DNA from: Saccharopolyspora aridisoli
Lineage (GTDB): Bacteria; Actinomycetota; Actinomycetes; Mycobacteriales; Pseudonocardiaceae
NCBI RefSeq assembly: GCF_004348445.1
Contig: NZ_SMKV01000031.1
Span: 1-64,000 of the forward strand
DNA: 64,000 bases
Direction: 5' to 3'
Shown: piece by piece, positions 36,652 to 45,568 of the stretch
Layout: each line of letters opens with the position of its first letter
How positions within the stretch are numbered: the stretch's first letter is position 1
The notes under the pieces: generated by a model
What the model was told of the DNA's origin: nothing
The model's input: only the letters and a program-made list of their open reading frames with translations
The model's database searches: none
Made by a program: the position numbers and the translations under genes

Positions 36652-37755
36652 ATGTCGTCGCCCCGACAGACACCGCTGCACGCGGTGCACGAATCCCTCG
36701 GCGCCACCTTCACCGAGTTCGCCGGCTGGCAGATGCCGGTCCGCTACAGCAGCGACACCGCCGAGCACAACGCGGTCCGCACGGGCGCCGGTCTGTTCGA
36801 CCTCACGCACATGGGCGAGATCCTGATCAGCGGCCCGCAGGCCGCCGAGGCGCTGGACTACGCGCTGGTCGCCAACGCCTCCGCCATCACCCCCGGTCGC
36901 GCCCGCTACACCATGATCTGCAACGAGACCGGTGGCGTGCTCGACGACCTGATCATCTACCGGCTCGCCGAGCAGGAATTCCTGGTCGTGGCCAACGCCG
37001 CGAACGCGGCGGTGGTCTCCGCCGAGCTGGCCGAGCGGGTCTCCGGTTTCGACGCCGCGCACTCCGACGTCTCCGACGACCACGCGCTGATCGCGGTGCA
37101 GGGCCCGAGCGCGGTGGCGATCCTGGCGCCGCTGACCGACACCGACCTGAGCAGCGTCAAGTACTACGCGGGCTACCCCTCGACGGTCGCCGGCAAGGAA
37201 GTGCTGCTGGCTCGCACCGGCTACACCGGCGAGGACGGCTTCGAGCTGTTCACCGCCCCCGGCGACGCCGAGGCCGTGTGGCAGGCGCTGGCCACCTCCG
37301 GCGCCGAGCACGACCTGAAGCCGGCCGGGCTGTCCTGCCGCGACACGCTGCGCCTGGAAGCGGGCATGCCGCTGTACGGCAACGAGCTGTCGGCGGAGCT
37401 GACGCCCTTCCACGCGAACCTCGGCCGAGTGGTCAAGCTGGACAAGGACGCCGACTTCGTCGGCAAGTCCGCGCTGGCCGCAGTTGCCGAGAAGCCCACC
37501 GAGCGCACCCTGGTGGGGCTGACCACCGAGCAGCGGCGGGCGCCGCGCCACGGTTACCGCGTCCTCGACGCCCACGGCGCCGAGATCGGCGAGGTCACCA
37601 GCGGCGCACCGTCCCCGACCCTCGGTCATCCGATCGGGATGGCCTACGTCGACCGGGAGCACAGCGAACCCGGCACGGCCCTGCAGGTCGACATCCGAGG
37701 CCGCAACGTCGCGGTCCAGGTCGTCGAGCTGCCGTTCTACCGCCGCAACGCCTGA
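36652..37755 (+). CDS. gcvT: Glycine cleavage system T protein (aminomethyltransferase)
   Basis: This 367-residue enzyme moves the methylene group from the aminomethyl-lipoyl arm of H protein to tetrahydrofolate and releases ammonia. Typical blocks are FAGWQMPVRY, LFDLTHMGEI, VQGPSAVAIL, RTGYTGEDGFELF and the C-terminal GEVTSGAPSPTLG. AGGAGG precedes the ATG at good spacing. A tandem glycine riboswitch lies upstream, and glyA follows after 30 nt. The P and H protein genes are not in this cluster, which is a common split arrangement in actinomycetes. Confidence 0.95.
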   Translation: MSSPRQTPLHAVHESLGATFTEFAGWQMPVRYSSDTAEHNAVRTGAGLFDLTHMGEILISGPQAAEALDYALVANASAITPGRARYTMICNETGGVLDDLIIYRLAEQEFLVVANAANAAVVSAELAERVSGFDAAHSDVSDDHALIAVQGPSAVAILAPLTDTDLSSVKYYAGYPSTVAGKEVLLARTGYTGEDGFELFTAPGDAEAVWQALATSGAEHDLKPAGLSCRDTLRLEAGMPLYGNELSAELTPFHANLGRVVKLDKDADFVGKSALAAVAEKPTERTLVGLTTEQRRAPRHGYRVLDAHGAEIGEVTSGAPSPTLGHPIGMAYVDREHSEPGTALQVDIRGRNVAVQVVELPFYRRNA

Positions 37756-37785
37756 CTGAAAGAAAGAAACAGGAGGCACACACTG

Positions 37786-39066
37786 ATGTCGAACCCGGAT
37801 CTGTTCAACGATGCCCTGGCAGCGGTTGACCCGGAGGTGGCAGCGGCGGTCGGCGCCGAGCTGGGTCGCCAGCAGAACACCCTCGAGATGATCGCCTCGG
37901 AGAACTTCGCGCCGCAGGCCGTGCTGCAGGCACAGGGCTCGGTGCTGACCAACAAGTACGCCGAGGGCTACCCGGGCAAGCGCTACTACGGCGGTTGTGA
38001 GCACGTCGACGTCGTCGAGCAGCTGGCCATCGACCGCATCAAGGACCTCTTCGGCGCCAGCTACGCCAACGTGCAGCCGCACTCGGGCGCGCAGGCCAAC
38101 GCGGCGGCGATGTTCGCGCTGCTCAAGCCGGGCGACACCATCATGGGCCTGGACCTCGCCCACGGGGGTCACCTCACCCACGGCATGCGGATCAACTTCT
38201 CCGGCAAGCTCTACAACGTCGTGCCGTACCACGTCTCCGAGTCCGACCACCGGGTCGACATGGAGGAGGTCGCGCGCCTGGCGCGGGAGACCAAGCCGCA
38301 GCTGATCGTCGCGGGCTGGTCGGCCTACCCGCGTCAGCTGGACTTCCAGCGGTTCCGGGAGATCGCCGACGAGGTCGGTGCCTACCTGATGGTCGACATG
38401 GCGCACTTCGCCGGCCTGGTGGCCGCGGGGCTGCACCCGTCGCCGGTGCCGCACGCGCACGTGGTCACCACGACCACGCACAAGACGCTGGGCGGCCCGC
38501 GCGGTGGTGTGATCCTGTCCAACGACGAGGAGTTCACCAAGAAGTTCAACTCCGCGGTCTTCCCTGGTCAGCAGGGCGGCCCGCTGGAGCACGTGATCGC
38601 GGGCAAGGCGGTGGCCTTCAAGATCGCCGCCGGCGAGGAGTTCAAGGACCGCCAGCGCCGCACGGTCGAGGGCGCCCGGATCCTGGCCGAGCGCCTGCTG
38701 GCCTCCGACACCACCGAGGCCGGTGTCTCGCTGGTCTCCGGCGGAACCGATGTGCACCTGGTGCTGGTGGACCTGCGCAACTCCGAGTTGGACGGCAAGC
38801 AGGCCGAGGACCGGCTCCACGAGATCGGCATCACCGTCAACCGCAACGCCGTCCCGAACGACCCCCGCCCGCCGATGGTCACCTCGGGTCTGCGGATCGG
38901 TACGCCGGCGCTGGCCACCCGCGGTTTCGGCAAGGAGGAGTTCACCGAGGTCGCCGAGGTGATCGCGCAGGCCCTCAAGCCGGACTTCGACGAGTCGATC
39001 AGCGCCGAGCTGCGCACCCGCGTGGAGGCCCTGGCCGCCAAGCACCCGCTCTACCCGAACCTCTGA
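37786..39066 (+). CDS. glyA: Serine hydroxymethyltransferase
   Basis: The 426-residue PLP enzyme interconverts serine and glycine with tetrahydrofolate. Hallmarks are [45 protein letters not shown] and the PLP-lysine region [21 protein letters not shown] lies before the ATG. It is the second gene of the gcvT-glyA unit under glycine riboswitch control, so excess glycine can be cleaved and converted to serine. A hairpin terminator follows 13 bp after the stop. Confidence 0.96.
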   Translation: MSNPDLFNDALAAVDPEVAAAVGAELGRQQNTLEMIASENFAPQAVLQAQGSVLTNKYAEGYPGKRYYGGCEHVDVVEQLAIDRIKDLFGASYANVQPHSGAQANAAAMFALLKPGDTIMGLDLAHGGHLTHGMRINFSGKLYNVVPYHVSESDHRVDMEEVARLARETKPQLIVAGWSAYPRQLDFQRFREIADEVGAYLMVDMAHFAGLVAAGLHPSPVPHAHVVTTTTHKTLGGPRGGVILSNDEEFTKKFNSAVFPGQQGGPLEHVIAGKAVAFKIAAGEEFKDRQRRTVEGARILAERLLASDTTEAGVSLVSGGTDVHLVLVDLRNSELDGKQAEDRLHEIGITVNRNAVPNDPRPPMVTSGLRIGTPALATRGFGKEEFTEVAEVIAQALKPDFDESISAELRTRVEALAAKHPLYPNL

Positions 39067-39079
39067 CCGTCTTGAGAAC

Positions 39080-39115
39080 ACGCCGCATTCCGGACTTCGC
39101 TCCGGGATGCGGCGT
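39080..39115 (+). terminator. Terminator of gcvT-glyA
   Basis: A 15-bp stem (39080-39094 with 39101-39115, one G-T pair, 6-nt loop CTTCGC) lies just after the glyA stop. Confidence 0.85.
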
Positions 39116-39200
39116 TCCACGTCGCGCTCCGATGTGGACCGAACGCCAGCTTCACCTGGGGATGACCCTCAGCGCGCACCTGGTCACCACCGCGAGGTGA

Positions 39201-39506
39201 GACGCTCGAGGGCCGGTCCGGAATGCCGCTGGCGCCGTACTCGACTACGCGGTGCTGGCGTTCCTGGCGTTCGTCGTGGTGCTGCCGGCCTTCGACGCCG
39301 AAACCCGCATCGCCCTCCACATCACGCCGGTGCTGGCGATCGCGCTCATCGCCGGCTACCTGGCGAGCCGAAAGAGCCAACCCACCCGAGTTCGAGCGCC
39401 GAGGCGGAGAAGGGACCCCGGGCCGGGGCCCGTTCTCATGCGCCCTCGGCGGTGTCAGCGAGGTCTTGGAGGGCCCGGGCTAGTTGGCGGGCTTCGGAGG
39501 TGCTGA
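39201..39506 (+). other. Possible remnant of a small membrane protein
   Basis: From 39201 to 39506 one frame is open. Between about 39234 and 39400 it encodes two hydrophobic segments (VLAFLAFVVVLPAF and ITPVLAIALIAGYLA) with coding-like third positions. No good start or ribosome site is present; the first GTG is at 39252 and a stop closes the frame at 39198. The end runs into the antisense of the next gene. It is most likely a 5'-truncated remnant. Nothing else was seen in 39116-39435. Confidence 0.3.
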
Positions 39507-39864
39507 GCTCGCTGGGCTCGTAGCCGGCCTCGCAGGCGGTGCGGCCGAGCCAGGTGACCAGGTAGGTCTCCGCGCCGTCGGCCTCGATCGCGAGGTTGAG
39601 CCGCTGACCGGTGCGCGACATGTCGAAGGCGATCTGCCCGGCCTCGGCGTCGAGCAGGCCGAGCACCGCTCGCGCCAGTTCGCGCGCCTCGTCCGGGGAC
39701 AGCTCGCAGGGCTCGCAGCCGCCGTCGCGAGCGCTGTCGACGAACGCGATCAGGTAGGTCTCCCCGACCGAGGTCTCGACGGCCACGTGCAGCCGCTCGC
39801 CCGTGCGAGGAGCCGGGATGGCGGCCGCTGTGGCCGGAGCGCTCACGGTGCCGGTGTGGCTCAT
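39436..39864 (-). CDS. Small protein built of two similar halves
   Basis: The 142-residue protein consists of an internal duplication. The first half (about 25-82) has GERLHVAVETSVGETYLIAF and LSPDEARELARAVLGLLDA. The second (about 86-140) has GQRLNLAIEADGAETYLVTW and LSTSEARQLARALQDLAD. Each half looks like a short beta-beta-alpha unit with an adjacent Cys (CEPCEL, CEAGYEPSEL). No named domain was recognised. I chose the ATG at 39864, with GAGGTGA before it. It lies 114 nt downstream of an XRE-family regulator on the same strand and is probably its target or partner, as in many actinobacterial regulator/small-protein pairs. Confidence 0.72.
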   Translation of the reverse strand: MSHTGTVSAPATAAAIPAPRTGERLHVAVETSVGETYLIAFVDSARDGGCEPCELSPDEARELARAVLGLLDAEAGQIAFDMSRTGQRLNLAIEADGAETYLVTWLGRTACEAGYEPSELSTSEARQLARALQDLADTAEGA

Positions 39865-39978
39865 GCTGTCACCTCTCATCCATTCTCAGGCAGCAGTCCA
39901 CTCCGCTTCCCGCCGGATGTCACCCCGTGAACGTTCGCGGAGCGCCAACCGCTTCGGAAATCCCACGAGGACCGGCAC

Positions 39979-40365
39979 CTACACACCGGCGTCCGCGTGG
40001 TCGGCGGCGGAGCGTTCCAGCTCCTCCACGCGCGCGCTGACCTCGCGCAGCAGGACCTGGGTGGGCACCGAGTCGAGCTCGGGAGCGATGCGGACCTCGG
40101 CACCGGCCTCGTCCGCGCTCAGCCGACCGGCCTTGACCAGCACTTCCAGCAGCGGGACGCCGAGGGCGCGGGCCATGATCCGCGCATTGCCGATGTCGGG
40201 CCGGTAGCCCTTGCGCCAGCGGAAGACGACGCTCGGTCTCAGTCCGCTGTGCTCGCAGAAGTCATGAACGGTCCATCCGCGTTCGGCCAGGTGCCGTTCG
40301 AGGTATTCGACGAAGTCGCTGTCCCCCGCAGTCGCGGTCACGTCGCTCGCGCCAGCGTGTGCCAT
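39979..40365 (-). CDS. XRE-family helix-turn-helix regulator
   Basis: The 128-residue protein has an XRE-type helix-turn-helix at about 20-75 (HLAERGWTVHDFCEHSGL, then VVFRWRKGYRPDIGNARIMA) and a C-terminal helical tail that may help it form dimers (LLREVSARVEELERSAADH). I chose the ATG at 40365 because the frame upstream is not conserved. It sits directly before the duplicated-domain protein gene. The DNA site and signal are unknown. Confidence 0.78.
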   Translation of the reverse strand: MAHAGASDVTATAGDSDFVEYLERHLAERGWTVHDFCEHSGLRPSVVFRWRKGYRPDIGNARIMARALGVPLLEVLVKAGRLSADEAGAEVRIAPELDSVPTQVLLREVSARVEELERSAADHADAGV

Positions 40366-40581
40366 GCATTCGAGTTTAGTCCCGCCCGTGCGACTCACCG
40401 CACTCCGCTCAACGGGTGGATGCGCGCACCTGCTATGAACCGCCAGCGCTTCCACCACTGGTTTCGCGTTGACGCGTGCATTAGAGTCCAGACACATGGA
40501 TGAGACTCACGTGTGCGTCACACCGTCGAAGCACCAGGCTCTCGGCCGCGGCGTCCGCATTTCGGCACACCGCCCGACCCA

Positions 40582-41241
40582 CTAGGCCGCGGTCTCGACA
40601 TCCTCGACCTGCCTGTCGGCCACGACCTGGCCGCGCGGGCGACGGCGCTTCCAAGCCCAAACAGCCACACCGACCAGCACGACCGCGATCACCAGCACCC
40701 AACTCGCCCGGCCGAGCATCGACTCGACGTACTTCGCCGACGCTCCCGCCGCCCAGCCGATCCCGACGTGGGTGGCCGACCAGGCCACGGCGCCGATCAC
40801 CGAGGAGACGAAGAACCGCGGGTAGGACATGCCGCTGGCGCCCGCAGCGGCGGGCAGCAGCGTCCGCACCACCGGCAGGAACCTCCCCACGAGCACCGCG
40901 CCGATCCCCCAGCGCCGCAGCAGCCTGCCCGCGCGATCCCAGTGGTGCTGGCCGAGCTTGCGCACCACCTTCGTCTCGCGCATCTTCAGCCGGTACCGGC
41001 GACCGAGCCAGAACCCGATGTTGTCACCGACGGCCGCGCACACCGCCACGGTTCCGGTCAGCGTCAGGAAGAAGCCGAGGTCGTTCACCGCAGCCGAGGC
41101 CACCAGCAGACCCGCCTCGCCGGGGACCAAGAACCCCAGGCCGATGGTGCACTCGCCGAGCACAAGAGCTCCGGTGGCCAGCACGAGCAGCGGCCGGGGA
41201 AGACCGGCGATCATGGCCAGGGCGTCGCTGATGAACGTCAC
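40582..41241 (-). CDS. DedA-family membrane protein
   Basis: The 219-residue membrane protein is of the DedA/VTT family, which acts in membrane lipid scrambling (undecaprenyl-phosphate or phospholipid). Typical blocks are ECTIGLGFLVPGEAGLLVAS with the conserved Glu and Pro, GDNIGFWLGRRYR, and VGRFLPVVRTLLPAAAG with the conserved Arg residues. I chose the GTG at 41241, preceded by GAGGAG; the frame is open to 41322. The C terminus is basic and cytoplasmic. It stands alone between the XRE gene and PBP4. Confidence 0.88.
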   Translation of the reverse strand: MTFISDALAMIAGLPRPLLVLATGALVLGECTIGLGFLVPGEAGLLVASAAVNDLGFFLTLTGTVAVCAAVGDNIGFWLGRRYRLKMRETKVVRKLGQHHWDRAGRLLRRWGIGAVLVGRFLPVVRTLLPAAAGASGMSYPRFFVSSVIGAVAWSATHVGIGWAAGASAKYVESMLGRASWVLVIAVVLVGVAVWAWKRRRPRGQVVADRQVEDVETAA

Positions 41242-41366
41242 GGGAACGGGCTCCTCGGCTGCGGCAGCTCTGACGGCGGTCACGCTACCGGGGAGCAGAT
41301 GAGCTGCTCTCAGGTATGGCACCGATACGGCACCGAACCCGAAACCCTTGCCCTAAGGGAACCGGA

Positions 41367-42938
41367 TCAGCAGGACTTGGTCCAGGAGCACTCCAGGGCA
41401 CGCTCGTCGCGCGGGGTGCTCGGGTCGTCGCGCGGCGTGCGCGGCTGCGGCACCCGCGGGCGCCCGCGCGGTCGGTCGGCCGCGCCGTTGTGCTCGGCGA
41501 GCCGGATCGCGATCGCGTCCTCCAGGTCCTGCGGGCCATCGGAGAGGTAGTCGTTGAACACCACCGAGAACACCAGCCTGCGGCCGTCTGCAGCGGTGAC
41601 GTAACCCGACAGCGAGGTGACGCCCGTCAGCGAACCCGTTTTGGCGTGCACGTTGTCGGCCGCGGCGGTGCCGGCCATCCGGTTGCGCAGGGTGCCGCCG
41701 ACCAGCCTGTCCGGCGCTCCGGCGACCGGCAGGGCGTCGTAGAAGGTCTGCGCCCACGGGCGTTGCGAGGCGTTGTCCAGCAGCAGGGCGAGCTGATCCG
41801 GGGTGACGCCGTCCATCCGGGACAGCCCTGATCCGTCCACCAAGCGCAGCGAGTCGGCGTCGACGCCGAGCCCGCGCAGCTTCTCGGCGAGCACGCCAGT
41901 CCCGGCCGCCCAGCTCCCCTCGCCGGCCTGCTCGCGTCCCATGGCCTTGACCAAGACCTCGGCGTGGCCGTTGTTGCTGAGCTTGAGCAACGGCACCAGC
42001 AACTCGCGAAGCGGCATCGACTCGCGCGCGGCCAGTTCACGCGCACCTCGCGGAGCGGCGGCCCTCCCGGTCCCGGTGACCGTGATGCCGTGCGCGGCCA
42101 GGGCGCGGGCGAAGACGTCGGTGGCGTAGGCGGTCGCGTCGGGCACGGCCACCCACTCCTCGACCGGCTCGGCACCGGCCGGGACGGTCCCGGTCACCAC
42201 GACCCGGCCGCTGTGGTGGTCGCGGGTGACGGTGATGTCCGGTTCGCCCTCGGCACCGGTGGTGGCGCGGTTGTCGATGCTCAGCGCATCGGTTACCGGG
42301 TCGAGCGCGACCTCCGGCGCCTGGCCCGACGTCGTGGGCGTGACCCGCACGATCGCGCTCCCGGCGTCGAAGTCGGTGTCCGGCGCCGCGCTCAGCGCCG
42401 AGACCGGCGCCGAGTAGTAGTAGGGCTCGTCGTCCCAAGCCCATCCGGTGCCCAGCGGAACGTCGTCGAACCACGTGTCGTCGGCCAGCAGCCGACCGCG
42501 CACCTCGCGAACGCCCTGCTCGGCGATCTGGGCGGCGAGCCGGTCGTAATCGGCGGCCAGCACCGTCGGATCACCCGTTCCGCGCAGGTGGAGATCGCCC
42601 AGCAGCGCCGGGCCCTGCTGCGCGGCGTCGCTGAGCACCTGGGTGCGGAACCGGTAGTCGGGCCCGAGGGACTCCAGCGCCGCAGCCGCGGTGAACAGCT
42701 TCGCGTTGGAAGCCGGCGTGGCGCGGTCGGTGGCCTGCCTGCTGTAGAGGACCTCGTCGGTGGCCGGATCGCGCACCACGACCCCGGCCTGCGCTCCGCC
42801 GAGCCTGGGATCGGCCAGGATGTCGTCGAGGTCGACCTCGAGCGCATCCACCCCGGTCGGCGCCGCGCCCGTCGAGGGCACCGCCACCAGCGGGAACGCC
42901 ACCGCCAACCCGACCACGAACGCCCACCGCCTGCGCAT
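41367..42938 (-). CDS. dacB: D-alanyl-D-alanine carboxypeptidase/endopeptidase (PBP4, S13)
   Basis: The 523-residue exported enzyme trims or opens peptidoglycan stem peptides. A signal peptide is at 1-25. The three penicillin-binding motifs are present: SxxK as SNAKLFT at about 77, SxN as SNNGHAE, and KTG as HAKTGSLTG. The long insert between the first two motifs is typical of S13 peptidases. The C-terminal tail is Arg/Pro-rich and ends in ALECSWTKSC, a rather unusual extension. The size is normal for actinobacterial DacB. It is a single-gene unit. Confidence 0.92.
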   Translation of the reverse strand: MRRRWAFVVGLAVAFPLVAVPSTGAAPTGVDALEVDLDDILADPRLGGAQAGVVVRDPATDEVLYSRQATDRATPASNAKLFTAAAALESLGPDYRFRTQVLSDAAQQGPALLGDLHLRGTGDPTVLAADYDRLAAQIAEQGVREVRGRLLADDTWFDDVPLGTGWAWDDEPYYYSAPVSALSAAPDTDFDAGSAIVRVTPTTSGQAPEVALDPVTDALSIDNRATTGAEGEPDITVTRDHHSGRVVVTGTVPAGAEPVEEWVAVPDATAYATDVFARALAAHGITVTGTGRAAAPRGARELAARESMPLRELLVPLLKLSNNGHAEVLVKAMGREQAGEGSWAAGTGVLAEKLRGLGVDADSLRLVDGSGLSRMDGVTPDQLALLLDNASQRPWAQTFYDALPVAGAPDRLVGGTLRNRMAGTAAADNVHAKTGSLTGVTSLSGYVTAADGRRLVFSVVFNDYLSDGPQDLEDAIAIRLAEHNGAADRPRGRPRVPQPRTPRDDPSTPRDERALECSWTKSC

Positions 42939-43158
42939 GCCCGCTCCTCTCCGTGATCACGGAGACTAGGCAGCTCAGCTGTGGGAGGTCAACGAACTCC
43001 ACCCAGGAGCCGCGAACGAGGACCAACCCCAACCCGACCACCAGAACCCGGAACACCCCCGGAACAGGTCCCCGAGTGCAGCGGGAGTCCAGCACCCGAA
43101 CACCGCAGTGGTCCGCCGACCTGATCGCGGCGGTACCCGGGTAGGTGGGGAGCTGGAG

Positions 43159-43767
43159 TCAGCCGACTGCGATCGAGGTGGCCATGGCCAGGAGGGCGCC
43201 GCCGCAGCAGCGTTCGAAGACCGCGCGGCGCTTGGGGCTCGCCAGGAGCGCGGCCAGCCGGCCGACGGACGGGACCACGACCAGCCACCACGCGGCGAAG
43301 GCCATCACCGCGACACCGCTGAGCAGCGCCGCCTGCGGCATCGGCGCCGCGCTCGGGTCCATCGCCTGCGGCAGCAGTGTCAGGAACGTCAGCATCACCT
43401 TCGGGTTGAGCACGTCGGTGAGCAGCCCGCGCAGGAACACCGCGCGACCGGAACGCGGCTGCTCGCCGACGGCCTCGGCCGGAGTGGAACCGGCGTGGCG
43501 CAGCATCTGCAGCGCCATCCACGCCAGGTAGGCCACGCCCAGCCCCTTGACCACGAACAGCGCCGCCGGCAGCGCCGCGACCAGCGCCGACAGGCCGAGG
43601 GTGGCGGCGGTGGCGTGCAGCAGCAGCCCGCAGGTCACGCCCGCAGCGGCCAGCCATCCGTACCTGCGACCGCTGGCCGCGTTGCGGGTCACCAGGACGA
43701 AGTCGGGACCGGGGACCAGCACGATCACCAGCAACGCCAGCAGGAACGACCCCCAGGCGATGTGCAC
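43159..43767 (-). CDS. LysE/RhtB-family amino-acid exporter
   Basis: The 202-residue protein has six hydrophobic segments and the family opening (LLVIVLVPGPDFVLVTRNA) followed by GVTCGLLLHATAATLGLSAL. It should export an amino acid or derivative. The GTG at 43767 has AAGGAG six bases before it. It is divergent from an Lrp/AsnC regulator with 94 bp between starts. This is the classic arrangement in which the regulator senses the amino acid and turns on the exporter. Confidence 0.88.
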   Translation of the reverse strand: MHIAWGSFLLALLVIVLVPGPDFVLVTRNAASGRRYGWLAAAGVTCGLLLHATAATLGLSALVAALPAALFVVKGLGVAYLAWMALQMLRHAGSTPAEAVGEQPRSGRAVFLRGLLTDVLNPKVMLTFLTLLPQAMDPSAAPMPQAALLSGVAVMAFAAWWLVVVPSVGRLAALLASPKRRAVFERCCGGALLAMATSIAVG

Positions 43768-43861
43768 GACGAACTCCTTCGAAGAACTTCGGGGAAGCAG
43801 GTGCGCGAATTCTCCGTCGATGGTTCGCCTGGTTTCGAGGAGCTGCGTAGGATGTTCGGTC

Positions 43862-44365
43862 ATGAGCGAATCCGTAGAACTGGATTCGGTTGACTGGTGG
43901 ATTCTGGAGGAGTTGCAGAACGACGCGACCCTGCCGAACCGCACCCTCGCCGAACGGATCGGGCTAGCACCCTCCAGCTGCCTGCAACGCGTCCGCAGGC
44001 TGCGAGAACGGGGAGTGATCACCGGGTCGCACATCGACGTCGACCCGGCCGCCACCGGACTGGCGCTGGAGGCGGTGGTGGCGGTCAACGTCCGCCCGCA
44101 CACCCGACAGGTCGTGGATCAGTTCCGCGAATTCGTCATGGCCCAGCCGGAGACCCGCTCGCTCCTGCACGTGAGCGGCCAAGCCGACTTCCTGCTGCAC
44201 GTCGCGGTGGCCGACACCAAGCACCTGCAGGAGTTCCTCGTCGACAAGCTCGCGTCGCGAACGGAGGTCCGGAACTTCACCAGCTCGATCGTCCTGGAAC
44301 AGCTCCGCACCAGAGCCCTCACGGCGCCCAAGCACCTGCGCCCGAAACGTCGCAATCGAACCTGA
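43862..44365 (+). CDS. Lrp/AsnC-family regulator
   Basis: The 167-residue regulator has an N-terminal helix-turn-helix (about 8-60, ILEELQNDATLPNRTLAERI, PSSCLQRVRRLRERGVI) and a C-terminal amino-acid-binding domain (about 70-150, with LLHVSGQADFLLHVAV). It probably controls the divergent LysE-type exporter according to amino-acid level. The ATG at 43862 is preceded by a weak TAGGAT. The C-terminal end is basic (HLRPKRRNR). Confidence 0.9.
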   Translation: MSESVELDSVDWWILEELQNDATLPNRTLAERIGLAPSSCLQRVRRLRERGVITGSHIDVDPAATGLALEAVVAVNVRPHTRQVVDQFREFVMAQPETRSLLHVSGQADFLLHVAVADTKHLQEFLVDKLASRTEVRNFTSSIVLEQLRTRALTAPKHLRPKRRNRT

Positions 44366-44444
44366 CCCCGGCTGCGCGGCAGCCGCCGCTCGGCGTGCGG
44401 CTCACCCGTGCACCACGGCACGGCACCGCCGCAGGTGGTCGACC

Positions 44445-44515
44445 GGGTTTCAATGGAAATCCCCCGTATCCGATCTCAATGGGAGTCGGGTACCGGATTT
44501 CCATTGAAATCGGGG
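44445..44515. repeat. Dispersed palindromic element, copy 2
   Basis: Three related units lie here. One is on the minus strand (44445-44461) and two are in tandem on the plus strand (44472-44490 and 44496-44515), again 24 bp apart. A perfect 15-bp inverted repeat joins 44448-44462 and 44495-44509. The units match those at 1-114 (consensus about GATYYCMAYTGGRARTCGGG). The element lies between two convergent gene ends. Confidence 0.75.
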
Positions 44516-44557
44516 TCTGGCCGGAAGTGGACGCAACGGCGGGGCCGTGCGGGGAGG

Positions 44558-45502
44558 TCAGCCGTTGACGCGGAGGAGTCCCTCTTGGACGACCGTGGCG
44601 ACGAGTTGGCCGTCCTGGGAGAAGAAGCGGCCGGTGGCCAGACCGCGGCCGCCCGAGGCGCTCGGCGAGGCGCAGTCGTAGAGGAACCACTCGTCAGCGC
44701 GGAAGCGGCGGTGGAACCACATGGCGTGGTCCAGGCTCGCGCCGACCACGTCGTCCAGGCCCCAGTAGACGCCGTGCCGCGCGAGAGGCGCGTCCAGCAG
44801 CGTCATGTCGGAGGCGAAGGCGGCGATGCACACGTGCAGCAGGTGGTCGTCCGGCACGGCCAGCGCGCCGTCGGCGCGCATCCACACCTGGTTGCGGGCC
44901 TCGCGCGGGCCGTTCTCGCGGCTCACCCACGGCGGCTCGGTGACGTAGCGGACGTCGATCGGGCGGGGCTGCGTCGGGCCGAGCTTCGACAGCGACTCGC
45001 CGAGCCTCTCGCCGAACGTCGGCAGCGACTCCGGCGCGGGGACCTCGGGCATCGGCTCGGCGTGATCGATGCCGTCCTCGTCGATCTGGAACGACGCCGA
45101 CAGCGAGAAGATCGTCTTGCCGCGCTGGACCGCGACCACGCGGCGGGTGGTGAACGAACGACCATCACGGGTGCGATCGACCTCGTAGACGATCGGGATG
45201 CTCGGGTCGCCGGGCCGGATGAAGTACGCGTGCAACGAGTGCACCCGTCGCTCCTCCGGCACCGTGCGACCGGCGGCGACCAGCGCCTGCCCGGCGACCT
45301 GGCCGCCGAAGACGCGAATGGTCGAGGAAGCGGGGCTCACACCGCGGAAGATGTTCTCCTCGATGCGCTCCAGGTCCAGCAGCGCCACCAGGCTGTCCAG
45401 CACGGGTTGGCCGTGCGGCACGCCGTTGACGTCCACCGGAACCTCGCCCTGCAGGTGGGTCCCGGTCGGGTCGGCTGCTGCGGCCCTGGCCGCTTCGGTC
45501 AC
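44558..45502 (-). CDS. tesB: Acyl-CoA thioesterase II (TesB-like)
   Basis: The 314-residue enzyme has two hot-dog domains and hydrolyses acyl-CoA to free acid and CoA. Signatures are ENIFRGVSPASSTIRVFGGQVAGQ in the first half and VGASLDHAMWFHRRFRADEW in the second, the latter with the catalytic Asp. A GRSFTTRRVVAVQRG block is also present. It lies 66 bp downstream of the pyruvate kinase stop-to-start gap on the same strand (pyk starts at 46990 and ends at 45569) and may be read through from it. Its role is probably to keep acyl-CoA pools in balance. Confidence 0.93.
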   Translation of the reverse strand: MTEAARAAAADPTGTHLQGEVPVDVNGVPHGQPVLDSLVALLDLERIEENIFRGVSPASSTIRVFGGQVAGQALVAAGRTVPEERRVHSLHAYFIRPGDPSIPIVYEVDRTRDGRSFTTRRVVAVQRGKTIFSLSASFQIDEDGIDHAEPMPEVPAPESLPTFGERLGESLSKLGPTQPRPIDVRYVTEPPWVSRENGPREARNQVWMRADGALAVPDDHLLHVCIAAFASDMTLLDAPLARHGVYWGLDDVVGASLDHAMWFHRRFRADEWFLYDCASPSASGGRGLATGRFFSQDGQLVATVVQEGLLRVNG

Positions 45503-45568
45503 TGCAGTGCTCCTCGTTAGTGCGCCCGACCGGCCGGACGGGAGCAGGTGCTCCCGTCCGAAGGCCGA

